This document shows positions 12,127-25,213 of a stretch of 64,000 nt of DNA, in pieces (position 1 is the first letter of the stretch; the number at the start of each line of letters is the position of its first letter). The notes beneath the pieces were generated by a model that ran no database searches, was not told the DNA's origin, and saw nothing but the letters and a program-made list of their open reading frames with translations. A program made the position numbers and the translations under genes. The stretch comes from Heliocidaris tuberculata (lineage: Eukaryota; Echinodermata; Echinoidea; Camarodonta; Echinometridae): contig CM046848.1 of assembly GCA_025618425.1 (NCBI GenBank), positions 27,157,807 through 27,221,806 on the forward strand, in the 5' to 3' direction.

Positions 12127-13137
12127 CAGGGTGGCCTCCCCCCCCCCCCCCCCCCCCCCCACCCCGAAGGAAAAAAAACAACGGACTAGCATACTTCCTA
12201 TAATGTGGAGTCAAAATCACTTGAACCAAGGAGGTACTATAGGCAAGTTTGCCAAGTACCTCCTTGCTGAAACTGCGTTTTAAACAATTCGTCTTGCCTT
12301 GTCATAGTACTACAGCTTGCACAAATCTCAGGTATAATACCATTTCTGAAACTACGCAATGTTTAGATATTCTCTGCAAGGTGCACTGCCAGTGGATGTC
12401 TTCAAAATCGTTCCACAGAAATGAGTCTAGAATACAAAATACTCAAACAATTTTGGCAGATTCAGTATCTCTTCTTTTTTCTTCTTCTTCTTCTTCTTCT
12501 AAAAAAAGGAGACGAAAGCAGAGACTCCCCATTTATTCTGATAGAATACTATACAGGTGTTGATCTGCAATTTCAACGACATCATTGACATAATATTATA
12601 ATTTTCTTAGCTTTACTGGAGAGGTAATTCTTTTCCAAGTAAAATAACACAAAGATAGTCAATTTTGTGTAAGGCATTTTGATTCTACGGCTATTTTTGT
12701 GAGGCAATGTCATTTTTTAATTTGCTACTTTTGCAACCGTATAGTCATGCTTCAGGCAGCGAGATTTTCGGGTATGACGGCTTCTCATAGAGTCAGCTTT
12801 GTTGACAAACACATGACTGCTTTCGCTTTGAAAACGAAGGCAACATGAATGAAATGGAGATTGTATGAAAAGCCGCCATGCTCAAATTTCTTGCTGCTTC
12901 ACTAAAAGGCTGCACAGTAGCAAATTTTGAAAATGGCATTGCCTTACAAAAATAGCCGAAGAATCAAAACGCCTTACCCATATGAGAGCTATATAAATAT
13001 CCAATATTATTATTATTATATTATTACTACTCGAAGAACAATATTCTACCCGATAAAACAAAAAACTTTTGATATCGTGTAAGTTATGTCGTTGAAATTG
13101 CAGATCTCATGTTTTGCATTCTTTTTGGGCCACCCTG
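12127..13137. mobile_element. 1.0-kb TA-flanked DNA transposon (CAGGGTGGCC ends)
   Basis: CAGGGTGGCC at 12127 returns as GGCCACCCTG ending at 13137. TA lies immediately outside each end, as for Tc1/mariner-type elements. A second inner pair of arms (GATCTGCAATTTCAACGAC near 12562 and its complement near 13092) suggests a compound or elongated inverted repeat. No transposase frame, so non-autonomous. A long C run follows the left end. A broken relative lies at 44260-45640. Confidence 0.75.
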
Positions 13138-14082
13138 TATAGAGCAAATCATCTGTGTCGCACGCACACCTTTATCTTATCTGATGTAATGCTGTCTTTC
13201 ACGTAAATAACCACTTTTAAATTTTAGGTGAAGCATTTCAAGATAAATGGGGCAGAGAATTCAATATTAATTCACTAATTCATTCCTACATTTATTCATT
13301 CATCCATTCATTCATTTATTTATGCATCGATTTATTTATTTATTTATTCATTCATGCATTCATTTATTTATTCATGCATTCATTTTGTTCATTCTTGTAT
13401 TAGTTACTTTATTTATTCAGTCATGTATTAGTTGCATTATTTATTCATCCATTCATAAATTTGTTTATGACCGTTTTCAAAATAATCATACAAAGATCTG
13501 CAAGGTAATGAAAAAGTGGTATGTAAAAGTAAACTATTCCTGTTCTCTCGAAAAAGTTCTAGACTTACTCCTGACCAACAGTAGAGGGGGCTGGCTTACC
13601 CACTATGGCAACTTTAACAAAAAATAATTTTAATTTATTTTATTTATTCATTCATTTATCTTCAATTTGTTTTTTATTTTCAAAATAAGGTTTTCCTCAT
13701 GATATGACAATGACATCACAGCTGTCAATAATGATTTTGTATTTTGTATTTCGTCACGAGAAAATGTAAAATCGAAAACACAACTTTTCAGTCCAGCGTA
13801 ACACATATTGGTAAAGTTTATGGATTCATTAAAAAATAAATCTTGATGTATCTGAATGGTCAAGCACCATATCGATTATCACTGATCTCAGAATATAGTA
13901 ATTAAAGCTTTATAGAAACACTTTATCCCTAAGCCGGACAAATACAGTGCTTTCTTTTGGAAATTTGGAGTTATTTTTTTAATTTCGAGATATATCGACG
14001 ATTTAGAACTTTCTGTGAAGTGCAAACACACACCAAAAAAAAAAAAATAATTCGTCATGTATTCATTAACCTATATAGATCA
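13138..14082. other. Non-coding DNA with ATTT/ATTC-rich tract
   Basis: The stretch 13260-13460 is dominated by TTTATTCATTCA-like steps, with a short return near 13630-13660. Nothing else is recognised. Confidence 0.6.
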
Positions 14083-14088
14083 TTGTAG

Positions 14089-14182
<94 letters not shown>

Positions 14183-14186
14183 TATG
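14083..14186. repeat. (TA)n microsatellite
   Basis: Two long AT runs separated by TTGTAG. Confidence 0.97.
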
Positions 14187-14440
14187 CTTGCATTGTATTG
14201 TCTTCAGATCCTGAAGAAGGCCGGGAAGGCCGAAAGCTTGAATAAAGTTGAAGTACAGCTACGTCCCACGTCTCTGTCTCCTCTCTCATCCTCACACTTA
14301 TAATTTACCGAGACGCCGTCGAAATGTTGAAGTTAGGTATCTTCGCATCTATATATATACATATATATATAAAGATAGTTCTGCTTCGGACTTGCAAAGT
14401 TATAGACAAGATAGGAATGAAAAGTCCGTATACGATGAAT
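14187..14440. other. Repeat-end-like sequence between TA runs
   Basis: The phrase CCTGAAGAAGGCC...GGCCGAAAGCTTGAATAAA resembles terminal sequence of retroelements, but no element could be defined. No gene seen. Confidence 0.35.
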
Positions 14441-14455
14441 ATATGAATATATATA

Positions 14456-14524
<69 letters not shown>

Positions 14525-14545
14525 TCATATATATATTTATATATT
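14441..14545. repeat. (TA)n microsatellite
   Basis: About 100 bases of AT repeats with ATTTAT interruptions at the edges. Confidence 0.97.
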
Positions 14546-14672
14546 TGTTTCATAAAAGTGAAAACCTAAGATTTTTTTTCCTTTCCGACATCGACATTTA
14601 TCAACTTTTTGCACATTGCATTTTAAGATCATTGATAGGACTGTCGCAAGAGGCTTACGATGTCGTTCCAGT

Positions 14673-14838
14673 AGACCGACAGCCCAAGAGATCGACAAAA
14701 CATAGATATGCATTACAAAATATAGAAAAGGAGAAGGTTCCAAAAGGTTCAGGAGACCGACAGCTCACCAGCCTGTCAAGACAGGAAAATACATGAGGAA
14801 AGAAAGAAAAAAATGCAGGTCTCGTTGGTCGTCGGTCT
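14673..14838. mobile_element. Foldback element with AGACCGACAGCCCA ends
   Basis: Starts AGACCGACAGCCCA and closes with GTCGGTCT; AGGAGACCGACAGCTCACC repeats the motif inside. A diverged second copy lies at 44071-44235 with the same ends and the shared phrase GGTTC(A)AAA. Non-coding. Confidence 0.6.
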
Positions 14839-15700
14839 AGTGGGCAGTGGGCTACAGTCTTAGCATCTCTCAAAAGCACTTCATACAAAGAAAAGCTCAC
14901 TTTTATTGTTAATTAAAACTATTTATGATGCAATTATGTTTTCCCTACCAAAATATATCCAGAGGGTCCTTCTAAAAATCACCGCAACCGATTACCAAAA
15001 TGTCGCGACACCGCCGCTCAGTTCATGCGCATCTCGTCTAGTATGCCTGCGGATAGTTCTTTCTCTCTCGTTTTGTTCTGATAAAACAAAGAACAAGTAA
15101 CAATTATCGAGATAGACGCGACTGAATCAAAATTCATGGCCTCAAGGCGCTGTTTTTTAAATGTGGATTTGTTGCGTTGGTGTATACGTACAATTTTAAT
15201 TGTAAAGCTTTGGGCCAGGATCAGGGTAAAAACACCACATTTATGCTATTATTGTTGATACATGGTACACGCAATTTGTACAATCCCTGAAGAATATAAA
15301 CTGGTTTGAATAATCTGCAGCAAGATAAACAATGCAAATATTGTTTCCAAATGGACGACACGATATAATTTCTACATGAAAATCACAAAAAACACATAAC
15401 ATTTGCAAGATCTTTCTCTCCCTTTTTTTAATACACAGTAAGTTTTGTAAAAAATTGCTAAAATACTATTATGCAGAATATTGTTTATAGTTTAGACACT
15501 TTTTTTTTTTTTTTTTTTTTGTTGATGACAAATAAAATTGTTGATGATTTTTTTTTTTTTATAATTCAAATATACTTTCTTCTTTATATACGTTTTAACC
15601 TTCCCTTTTCTCCTTCTTACCGTTCTAGATTTTTTTCTTTTTTCTGTCTGTTTTGATGCAATTGAATGTCTCAGGATAGTGATGACGTCATATTGTACAG
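14839..15700. other. Non-coding stretch, nothing recognised
   Basis: AT-rich with T runs near 15500 and 15550. No exon or element supported. Confidence 0.45.
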
Positions 15701-16130
15701 CCTTGATATTTCTCTTTTGTTTCTATTTTTACAAACAATATTATTTTCGAATGGAAATTCATCTCTTTTCTTCTTCTCCTACTCTTGTATTCTCCCTTTT
15801 TTCTACATTTTTAACTACTTCTCCTTTTCTTATTCTTCATCATCTTCTTCTTTCTCACTCCTTCCTCTTGTTCATCTGCTTCTTTTCCTTTTCCCTTCCT
15901 TCCTTTTCTATCATCCTCCTCCTATACTTCTTCTAAATTCTTTTTTTCTTTTTTCTTTTTATTTTTCTTCTTCCAATCTTCCCTTTCGTCCTCTCTTTCT
16001 CCTTCTCCTTCCCCCCTCTTCTTCCTTTTCTTCTTCTCTCCTCGTCTCTGTCTTCTTCTCTTCTCTTTTCTATATTCCTCGTTCTCTTCACAACCTTGAT
16101 TTCTTCTCGCTTTCCGTCTAGCTCGTTTTT
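15700..16130. repeat. Pyrimidine-rich low-complexity tract
   Basis: About 400 bases of irregular TTC/CTT/TCC text on the plus strand. The Ser/Leu/Phe-rich frames here are artefacts of composition. Confidence 0.85.
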
Positions 16131-17793
16131 CTCGACTTCGGCTCAGCTCATGTCCGTTCATAGCTTTAACACGCCAATCAAGCAATCAAGCAACCAGTCA
16201 CTTTCGGCTGACTAACGCTTGTCAAAAACACGAAATCAGACCAAGGAGTTAACTGTGATAACTCATTGATCAGACTAGCATTTTCTCTTTGAGCATGGCT
16301 GTATTTTGGCCCATCCTATTGTCCGAGGGCTTTTGTCCGACAAGGTAGTCCGAACAATGTCCTTTCCCCCGCCCGTCTGGCACCCGCACGGCAGGGGAAC
16401 CCCTTGGCTTAAGTCCTCGTGAGCGAGCTACCCCCGCGCGAGCCGACAATTGACTTCTCCAACTCCCTGACAGCTAGTCATCGCTTCCCCGCCCCAGCCC
16501 TTTGTGTGGCGTAACCGCTAAGCCGTCAAATGAAAGGTAAATTAAGGGAATTGTTGTTTTAGATTCACCTCTTTCTTTTCTTTCTTTATTCTTAGAGGAA
16601 ATAAGATGCGTTTCTGTACACCGTTATTCCACTTGCTGAAAGTGTCATGTTCTTTTCACGTTTGATTGACGTGTTAAACCATTCTCATTGAGTTTGAGTC
16701 ACACCACCAAGACAGTTTTGTGTGGGAAACCTATATAGCTTTATCAGAAATAGCTTACTTCAACAAAATCAACATATTTTGAAGATTAAGTGTGGACATT
16801 ACAGTAACGTACTGAGGCAAAGAGTATACACTTACAAGATTCTGGTGGAATTATTTGTAAACTGTCTAATACCAAAGTAAAACCGGAACAATAAATATAT
16901 AAATAAATAAATGTATTATTTTTTTAAAGAATCAAAAAACATTTTTTTTTTAGTAATCTTATTTATTGCGATTCATTTCTCATGTTAAGTATACTCATAC
17001 CTAACAATCTAACGTTCTTTCAGGATAATTTGACCAACCTTATACGCGAGTTCAACAAATTTATCTGAATGCACAACCAGGGAAACGAATATAAAACTTG
17101 TCTTGTGTCTTTCACGCACTTAAGTTGTACGTCTTCTTTTGTGACTTAATAATATTATTGTTTTTGCATACTTGGGTATATCGGATAACTCTCCTGATTA
17201 CGTTGAATTGTTGTACAGTTATTTTCATTATCTTGAAAATAGTGATATAAAGAATAAGGAAACACACGGCTATACGGAAAATACAACTATCTTATGAAAA
17301 AAAATATCAAAAAATATTTGTTAAAAATATCAAAAAATATTTGTTAAACATATACAACATAGTAAAATTTTTAAAGACAATTTAACAAAATTGTTTTCAA
17401 ATATATAAGTTTTTCTTTCCATTTTTGAATTGTTCTCTTTCAAACGTTCTGCCTTATAAATTAATTAGTGTACTTTGTTAACTATATACGTGTTGGTTTC
17501 AGTCAATCAACAACTATTATTGCCCTCACAAGAATGCCACACAAAACAAAGGGCATTAAAATCCTGTATGATTTATACGATTATTCTTTCACGACTTTCA
17601 CACTTTATCTATTGTTGTGCTGATTCTTGGCGTTGTGAACGGCGTTGGTCGGCGAACTTCTCTCCATCTTTTTTTTTTCTTTCTTTCTTTCTTTTTTTTT
17701 TTCTTTTCTTTTTTTTTTTTTTGACTAGGAAAACAACATGAATAGCTATTATTTGAACAATTTTGGTTTGTGTGTATATTCATCAGATTTTAA
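16131..17793. other. Non-coding stretch with one GC-rich island
   Basis: The interval 16360-16510 is clearly more GC-rich than its surroundings (CCCCGCGCGAGCC and similar), but I find no exon or RNA in it. A 26-base direct duplication around ATATCAAAAAATATTTGTTA lies near 17300-17345. There is a T-rich run at 17668-17722. Otherwise nothing. Confidence 0.4.
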
Positions 17794-18377
17794 AGGGAAA
17801 TCCAACCTTAATAGCAAGTTGCTTTGAAAGAAAGAGGAAAAATCAGAGAAGCAGATTGGTGAAAGTTTGAACGAAATCGGACAAGCAATAAGAAAGTTAT
17901 GAATTTTTGAAAGTTGTAATCACTATACATATGGGAATTTCAAATTGGCCAAATAGGTAATGCCACTGTGATGTAGCTGTGGACAACTCCCCCACTCGCT
18001 CCAATACACAAAATGACTAAAATGTCACTTTTTTCAAAATGTATTACTCAATAGCATCTTTTTCTTTCATGAGGACCTATAACAATATGCTGTCTCCAAT
18101 ATATTTTGAGTACTGCCCCGAGGGTAAAAGCACCTCGAAGAAAACCGCAAATTAATGATATTTTTGTGTACGACAAATGGGAGAGTTGTCCACAAAAATG
18201 TCACAATCCAATCACCAAATTGCCAATTTGAGATTCGCATAGATGTAGTGATCTCATTTTTCAAACATCCATAACTTTCTTATTCCTTGTCCAATTTCTT
18301 TCAAACTTTCACCATCCTGTTTTTCTTATTTTTCTGCTTTCATACAAATCATCTTATTACCAAGGTTGGATTGCCCT
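17794..18377. mobile_element. 584-bp TTAA foldback MITE, copy 1
   Basis: Begins AGGGAAATCCAACCTT and ends with the complementary AAGGTTGGATTGCCCT, with TTAA immediately outside both ends. The arms continue to pair imperfectly for well over 100 bases (AATCAGAGAAGCAGATTGGT against its degraded complement). Non-coding. TTAA duplication fits Kolobok or piggyBac-type transposases. Related copies are at 37724-38314 and 44438-45021. Confidence 0.85.
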
Positions 18378-18679
18378 TTAATCTTGGCTTATTCTCTACG
18401 TGGGCTAATTTGAAGCAAGTTTTAGTTTGTGACCCTAGCCCTATATATGAAGATATTTCTTTCCTTTTTTGATACAGGCATGTTGTGTCTGAACCAGCCC
18501 CCCCCCCCCCTCACTCCCCCTATCCCCCGCCGCCGCCATCCTCCATTCCACAATCCATATATCCTCTAGAGTCAACCATGTGTCCGTAATACATTTTTTT
18601 CTTTACCTCTTCAGAGGTCATTTGTGTCCGTAATACATAGTGTTAAAATCATAGTGCAGCTTATCAAGATCGTTGTTAA
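18378..18679. other. Non-coding stretch with a C run
   Basis: C-rich patch near 18500-18540. Nothing else recognised. Confidence 0.4.
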
Positions 18680-19688
18680 AGCCCCTTTCACAATTGGTCT
18701 GCGACAGGTTTGCGACCGCCTGCAACAGATTTTTCGGGGTGTTGCACGACCGATCGCTTGGTGTCTTGCGACCACTCGCAGTCGTTGCAAGCGGTCGCAC
18801 GAACCTGAGGCTGTCGTGACTGGTCGCATCTGAACTTTGAACATGCTCAAAATCCAGACACGACCAGATGCGATCGATTCACTCGCATTAGGTCGTACGA
18901 CCAGTCGTGCGATTCTCGTATGAGTGTTGCACAACGTTGCACGATTAGATGCGAGAGTTCGCACGACTCAATAGTCGCAGTGGGTGGGCTGGAGGTCGTG
19001 CAACACTCGCACGTGCGCTAGCGACCTATAGCGACCAGTCTTGCGAATGGGTGCGATTGTGCTAAGACCATGAGACTGTTGTACGACCGATCGCAGCACA
19101 TCTTACAACGTTGTACTACCGTTGCACGACTGTATGAGACTGTATGCGACTATTCCTCGGGGTATATATAGGGGGACTATGGAGATGATCCTCTGCAACA
19201 GGGCCCTCCTCTAACAACTTTCTCTTCTTTGTAACTTTCTTCTTTGGCATCTTGACTATTAAGAAGGCCAACTTGAAAGTGACTACCGGTCAATTGTCGA
19301 GGGGGTTTTTATACCCCACGCCACTCGCACGAATACTCTCACGACCACTTGCACCGGTCTCATTCAATCGCACGAGCGATCGCATGGTCTCACATTCACT
19401 CGCACGACCATGCAATCGATCGTGCGACTATTGTGATTGGCGTCAAGCCACTCGCAATCACTCGTGCAACACTCGCATGTGAACGCAAGACCACTCGCAC
19501 GAGCATATGCGAGCAAATGCGACTTACTCGTGCAACGGTCTCTTCTAGTCGCTTTTGTTTTACGACCGCTGTTGCATTTGTGAATGCCTTTCTGCGACCT
19601 GATGAGATCGATGGCGATTGAAGCCTGTTGCAGCCTGTCGTGCGACCAAATGGTCGCAAACGGTCGCAGACCAATTGTGAAAGGGGCT
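18680..19688. mobile_element. 1.0-kb DNA transposon with TAA target duplication
   Basis: Starts AGCCCCTTTCACAATTGG and ends with its exact complement, with TAA directly outside both ends. A 3-bp TAA duplication is the habit of PIF/Harbinger elements, so that is the likely superfamily. The interior is unlike its surroundings: CpG-rich and packed with short variants of GGTCGCA, TCGTGCGAC and TTGCACGAC in both orientations. No transposase. Non-autonomous. Confidence 0.8.
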
Positions 19689-19926
19689 TAAAGAGCAGAC
19701 AACGTGACAATACACGATACTGTCGTGGTGGGTATCGCATCGTCACCTGTCATGGATGAGGTCTGATCGTCTGCTGGATACTTCTAAAGACTTCTCAAGA
19801 GTTGATGATCGTATTGTGGAGTATTAGCGGGGAGTCCCTTTGTGTTCCTACAAAGGGCGCTTGAAAGGCCACTAAAAACATTTCTTTGTATAGTTAAACA
19901 TGCTCAAATTATCCCTTGTGTTTCCG

Positions 19927-19961
<35 letters not shown>

Positions 19962-20003
19962 TTCATCTTTCATCTCTCTCTCTCTCTCTCTCCCTTTCAT
20001 CTT

Positions 20004-20040
<37 letters not shown>

Positions 20041-20979
20041 ACTAAATGTTGAATCTCATAAGGCATCTTGAAGTTGTTGTATCGCAGTTTTACAATTTTA
20101 AGAAGCAATATGTTATCGCACCAAAGAGCTTTCAGATCATAATTTCTAAAGTAAGCCTGTGTATTTTGGACCCGGTAGCTTCTAATAAGATCGACACAGC
20201 TCAATTTCCAGACTCTTTCCGACGATATCGATCCTATTGATCTGATCGAGGGTGGGCCAATCGATACCAAATGTTTCTCTTTTAAAATGAAAGTCATTCA
20301 CTTCATATATAGAGTCGTTGCATTTTGCTGTTTGTTGAAAAGGAGATATAAATCGTTTTTTCTCCAAAGTACCCTTGAAATTTCAAACAAGAAAACGAAA
20401 AACGTGATACTGGCATACTTACAATGGCAGGGCGTAGCATGTTTTTAGTCTTGGGGTTGGGGAGAACTCGTCTTTTATGGTATTTGTGTTATCGGCATCA
20501 GAGATAATGCATTGTGGTTTGTTCGGTCTTTCTCGTCTCCATGTTCTTCCTCTTCTTCTTTCTGCCTTTTCTTTTTGTCTCTCCAAGTTTTGTTCATCTC
20601 TTTTCAAGCCTTTCCTGACCTTCAATCTTCTTCGAATTTTCTGAACATGTTACTTAGCATAGATATGAAGTTGTGAAAGAATGTCTACTAATGCAAAAAG
20701 TTGTGAAAGATTGTCTTCTTATGCAAAAATCTCTCAACCATGACGGGATAGGCGCCATTTTCTTTCGGAATTTCATATCTGTTTTCGACCCTTTTCTATT
20801 AACCAGTCTTCTCGAAACTTGGCATTGAGATTAATAATCGTTATACGCAACGCATTTCATCGCAAAATATTTATAATCACTCATGTGTGACTATCTTAGC
20901 GCCATTTTCTTTCTTGATGATTTTTTGGGCCTGTATCATTAGGAGCCCGTAAAGTGACATGTGAGAAAAGAAAACAGAA
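19689..20979. repeat. Non-coding stretch with (CT)n at 19927-20038
   Basis: A (CT)n block is interrupted twice by CCCTTTCATCTTTCATC. The rest is AT-rich DNA without recognised genes. Confidence 0.75.
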
Positions 20980-20980
20980 A

Positions 20981-20982
20981 TC

Positions 20983-21059
<77 letters not shown>

Positions 21060-21087
21060 AATAATAATAACAATAATAATAATAATG

Positions 21088-21130
<43 letters not shown>

Positions 21131-21135
21131 TAATA
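20981..21135. repeat. (AAT)n microsatellite
   Basis: About 150 bases of AAT repeats with GAT and CAA interruptions. Confidence 0.97.
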
Positions 21136-21164
21136 AGCGCTTCCAAAGGGTTTGGACTATGGAT

Positions 21165-21446
21165 ATCATTATTTCTTTCCCTCATAATATCATTTCGTTT
21201 CCTGGCAATATCATTTCGTTCCCTCGCAATTATTATTTCGTTTCCTCATAAAATCATTTCTTTTCCTGGCAATACTATTTTGTTCCCTCGCAATAATTAT
21301 TTCGTTCCCTCATAATATTATTTCGTTCCATCGCAATAATTATTTCGTTCCCTCTCAAAGAAATGTTCCTTTCCCTTACAATAATTATTGCGTTCCCTCA
21401 CAAATCATTTCGCTCCCTCGCATTAATCATTTCGTTCCCTCGCAGT
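21165..21446. repeat. Minisatellite of TTATTTCGTTCCCTCGCAATA units
   Basis: About a dozen imperfect units of roughly 20-24 bases built from ATCATTTCGTTCCCTCGCAA and its CATAAT variant, all in one orientation. No inverted partner was found. Confidence 0.85.
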
Positions 21447-22615
21447 GGAACGATTTTCATGCATGAATGGTCACGCATTTCATGAATAAACTACCTTTGA
21501 AGGACCCCTGTTCGACACTGACTCCCGTCTTTTGGTGGGGCCCCAGACTTAAATCCCTCTTGCATAAAAAGTTGCGTTTAAACGCAAATGAACATTTTAA
21601 ACGTCCCAAATACGCGATCCTGATCGGTTGAAAATCAAGTCGCAACTTTTTAGGCAAAAGGCCCATGGTTGATGAATGTCTTTAAGAACCCAACGACAAT
21701 ACCCCGCCCCCACACACACACACCCACACACACACCTACATAAGTTGTTTTGTTTAATTCATCCTGCCCTGATATTTCGATTACTCTATGTCAGATCCCC
21801 TATTTTAGCTTATCACGCCTCTGTAGGCTTGTAGGGATTCTTTATGTTTTAATTTACCTTACATGAATTCATGTTTTGATTTATCTTACATGAATTCTTT
21901 ATGTTTTAATTTATCTTACATGAATTCATGTTACAAATCTATGTCACCTTTCGTTTATGTTTTATCTAAATATATTTCAGCATTTATTTTGCTTGTTAAC
22001 ATGCAGAGATGAAGAAAGAATTCAAAATCATTACATTTCCACTTCTAATTTACTTTTCTCTTCTATCGCAAAACAAAAAGCTAAAACCATAAAGACATCA
22101 AGGTATTTTCTAGTTAGGTAACGTGAACATCGTGAAATCAGTAAATACATGTACACTAAAATGCTATGTTTAACACTAAATCAATTTTTCACCAACTTCA
22201 TATTGGAACATGTTAAGATGGTAGACTAATAAATGGTTAAATGCATTGTGAATTCTTAGTAACATGTACACAGCTTGCTTTTTCAAACTGAAAGAAATAC
22301 ATAGGTCTTCTAGTTACAATTCAGAGTTAAACGAGTCTGACATAATTTGCTAAATTTAAAAATCGACTGAAGGTTAAAACATAGACTTATGAAAGAATGC
22401 TGGAATCTTATGTAAATGAAGGGATTTACTAGGTAATTGGGAACAAGGGCAATCTCCTAATTATGTTGTTCGATGTTGCAGGATTGTAGAGTGATATTCG
22501 CATGGGCGTGACGCAATTTCAAAGGTATATCATCATTAATATCATCACGATTTTGAATCTCCTGCTAATCCTCATTATCCACCTCAGCCTACTTTTCATC
22601 AGCATCATCATCATT
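21447..22615. other. AT-rich stretch, little recognised
   Basis: At 21840-21930 the phrase ATGTTTTAATTTATCTTACA with TGAATTC recurs three times. A CA-rich patch lies near 21714-21740. No gene seen. Confidence 0.4.
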
Positions 22616-24656
22616 ATGAAAATCGCCAAAGTCATTCCTTTATTTAAAAAGGGGGACAAACTAATTGTAAACAACTATCGACCGATCTCATTGTTACCTT
22701 CTTTCTCTAAGATCTTAGAGAAAATCATATATATTAGAGAAAATCATATATATTAGAAAAGTTGCCTTCCTAAAAGATCATAATGTTTTCTCTAACTTTC
22801 AATTTGGTTTTAGGGAAAAGCATAGTACCATTCATGCTTTATTATCTTTTGTGGAGAAAGTAGCTCATGCTATTGATAATTCCTCTCATATGGTTGGTAT
22901 CTTCCTGGACTTCTCCAAAGCCTTTGACACAATAAACCACGATATATTACTTAATAAGCTTTCCCATATACGTGGAAAGGCTTTGGAGTGGTTCTAACAG
23001 AAAGCAAAATGTCTCTTTAAACGATTGTTCATCAGATTTATGTAATATTAGCTGTGGTGTTCCACAGGGAAGCCTCCTGGGTCCACTTTTATTTATTTTA
23101 TATATAAATGATTTCTGCAGATCATCCCATATTTTATCGTTTATACTTTTTGCTGACGACACGAATCTGTTCTTTTCCCACAACAATCCATACACTCTTG
23201 CGCAAACGGTTAATTCTGAACTATCTAAGATTCTACAATGGATTAGAGCAAACAAACTTTCACTTAATCTCCAAAAAACTAAATATATGTTGTTCAGTAA
23301 CACTATAGACTCACTGCCAATAAATATTGAATTCGATGACTTCCCGTTGGAGAGTGTTTCTCACACTAAATTTTTGGGCGTAACAGTCGACAATAAACTC
23401 TCCTGAAAGTATCATATTGACAACATCTGTAAAACTATTTCTCGAAATATTGGTGTCATGAATAGATTAAAAACACATCTCCATTCATCTTCCTTACTTA
23501 TGCTTTATTCCTCTCTGGTCTTACCATATCTACATTATGGACTCCTGGTGTGGGGCAATACGCACCAAACTTTGTTAAACAGAATATTATTACTACAAAA
23601 GAAAGCTCTTCGTATCATTTGCCTTTCTCATTTTCGCTCCCATACGGATCCTCTCTTCTTTGAAAATAAAATATTGAAAATTAAAGATCTTTATCTTCTC
23701 CAGTTAGGTCAGTTTATGTATTCTTATAATAACGACATGCTTCCTTCCGTTTTTGATATGTTCACCCAAAATAAATCCTCTCATAAGTACCCAACCCGGC
23801 GCTGTAACGACTTTCATCTACCTCTGTTGAGAACCCTTCTAGCTCAAAACACGTTTATTTATACAGCCTCCAAATTTTGGAACTCTCTTCATAATGACAT
23901 TCAACTTGCCCCCTCACTTTATTCATTTAAAAGGAAATTGAAATTGTTTCTTATACTTTCTTACAATACAAATTAATATCAGTGCACAGTCTAATCATGT
24001 CTCGCCTTTTTAAAAAAAATGCATTTATCCTTCCCGTCATGTCTTTACGCTCTATATGCAACTTACTATAATTATGGTCATTACCCCTGTAGTATGAACA
24101 TCGTGTGCTCTCTCCCCCCCTCTCTCTCTCTCTCTCCTCCTCCTCCTCCTCTCCACCTCTCCTCTCTCTTTCTTTTCTCTTCACATATGCAGCAACATTT
24201 ACTATCCTTGTATTTTTCTCTTCCCTTGCTTTAATTTATGTTGTCTTATATTCTTTTCATTATGTTCACCATACTATATACGTGTCGTAACAAATTCTCA
24301 AATTATGGATTTATAATTGTATTATTATTCTGCCACTTTTTGGTAATCTATGTATATCTATATTTTTTCTGGTCAATATATTTACATGTTAAAAAAAATA
24401 CGTTTGTCATTATTTCGAGGGATCCACATACTACAAGCTTTGCTTTTCAGTGGATCCCTCCATTTCCACAGGTTTAACTTAAACCAAAAAAACAACAAAA
24501 ATACTATTATACCGGATGTCTATGTATACTTTCTATTTTATAACTTTAAACCATGTAAAATGTATCTTGTTATTGAATATTGAATTGTATATTTGATTTC
24601 TTGTTAAAATCACTGTTCTGTTGGAAATGAAAATAAAACTGAAACTCAAACTGAAA
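22616..24656 (+). mobile_element. CR1/L2-like non-LTR retrotransposon, 5'-truncated
   Basis: Reverse-transcriptase half of a LINE. In order: VIPLFKKGD and [16 protein letters not shown] (RT fingers), FLDFSKAFDTINHD (catalytic motif A), GVPQGSLLGPLLF, LFADDTNLF (motif C with both Asp), KFLGVTVDNKLS, then the long C-terminal region (YGLLVWGNT, KFWNSLHNDI). The frame is broken: an 18-19 base tandem duplication near 22717-22754, an indel near 22965-22975, and a TGA at 23404-23406 where family members have Trp after LS. From 22972 to 23976 the frame is otherwise open. The 3' end carries GAAACT repeats (about 24640-24656) as its tail. No endonuclease domain seen upstream. Confidence 0.85.
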
Positions 24657-24672
24657 CTGAAACTAATTTTTA

Positions 24673-24962
24673 ATATCGTCATCATCATCATCGTCATCAT
24701 CATCATCATCATCATCATAACCATCATCATCGTCATCGTCATCATCATAACCGTCATCTTTGTCACCATGACAAGCGTTGAAATCGTCAAAATCACCATC
24801 GTCGTCATCATCATCACCATCACCATCATCATCATCATCATCATCATCATTATCATCTTTGTCACCATCATCATCATCATCATTACCATCATCATTATTG
24901 TCACTATTACCACAATCTCATCATCGTCATCATTATCATCTTCATCATCATCATCATAACCA
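24673..24962. repeat. (CAT)n microsatellite after the LINE tail
   Basis: About 290 bases of CAT/CGT/CAC trinucleotides starting within 20 bases of the LINE 3' end. Confidence 0.95.
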
Positions 24963-25179
24963 TATCGATGATGATAAGAGGGGCTGATGGAGGAATATTT
25001 CGGGACAGGCTCCTGGACTACGAACCCAGTCATGTCCACCACTAGTGGCGTAGAATGGGTCCAGCTAGCATGGGGGCATCCGTCTTTCTAGAATAAAAAG
25101 TGAAAGAACAAAGTCGTCGAAAGGGAGGAGGGTGTAGAAGGGGAGCAATTATCTTCTCTTTAAGTACCCCTCCCCCCTC

Positions 25180-25213
<34 letters not shown>

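Noticed and set aside
14205..14245. Hammerhead ribozyme (CTGAAGA...GAAA core)
   Set aside because: Stem II needs an extra unpaired A, and stems I and III do not close around the core; kept only as repeat-end-like sequence.
15666..16121. 151-codon Ser/Phe/Leu membrane-like protein
   Set aside because: Composition of the TTC/CTT tract alone explains it.
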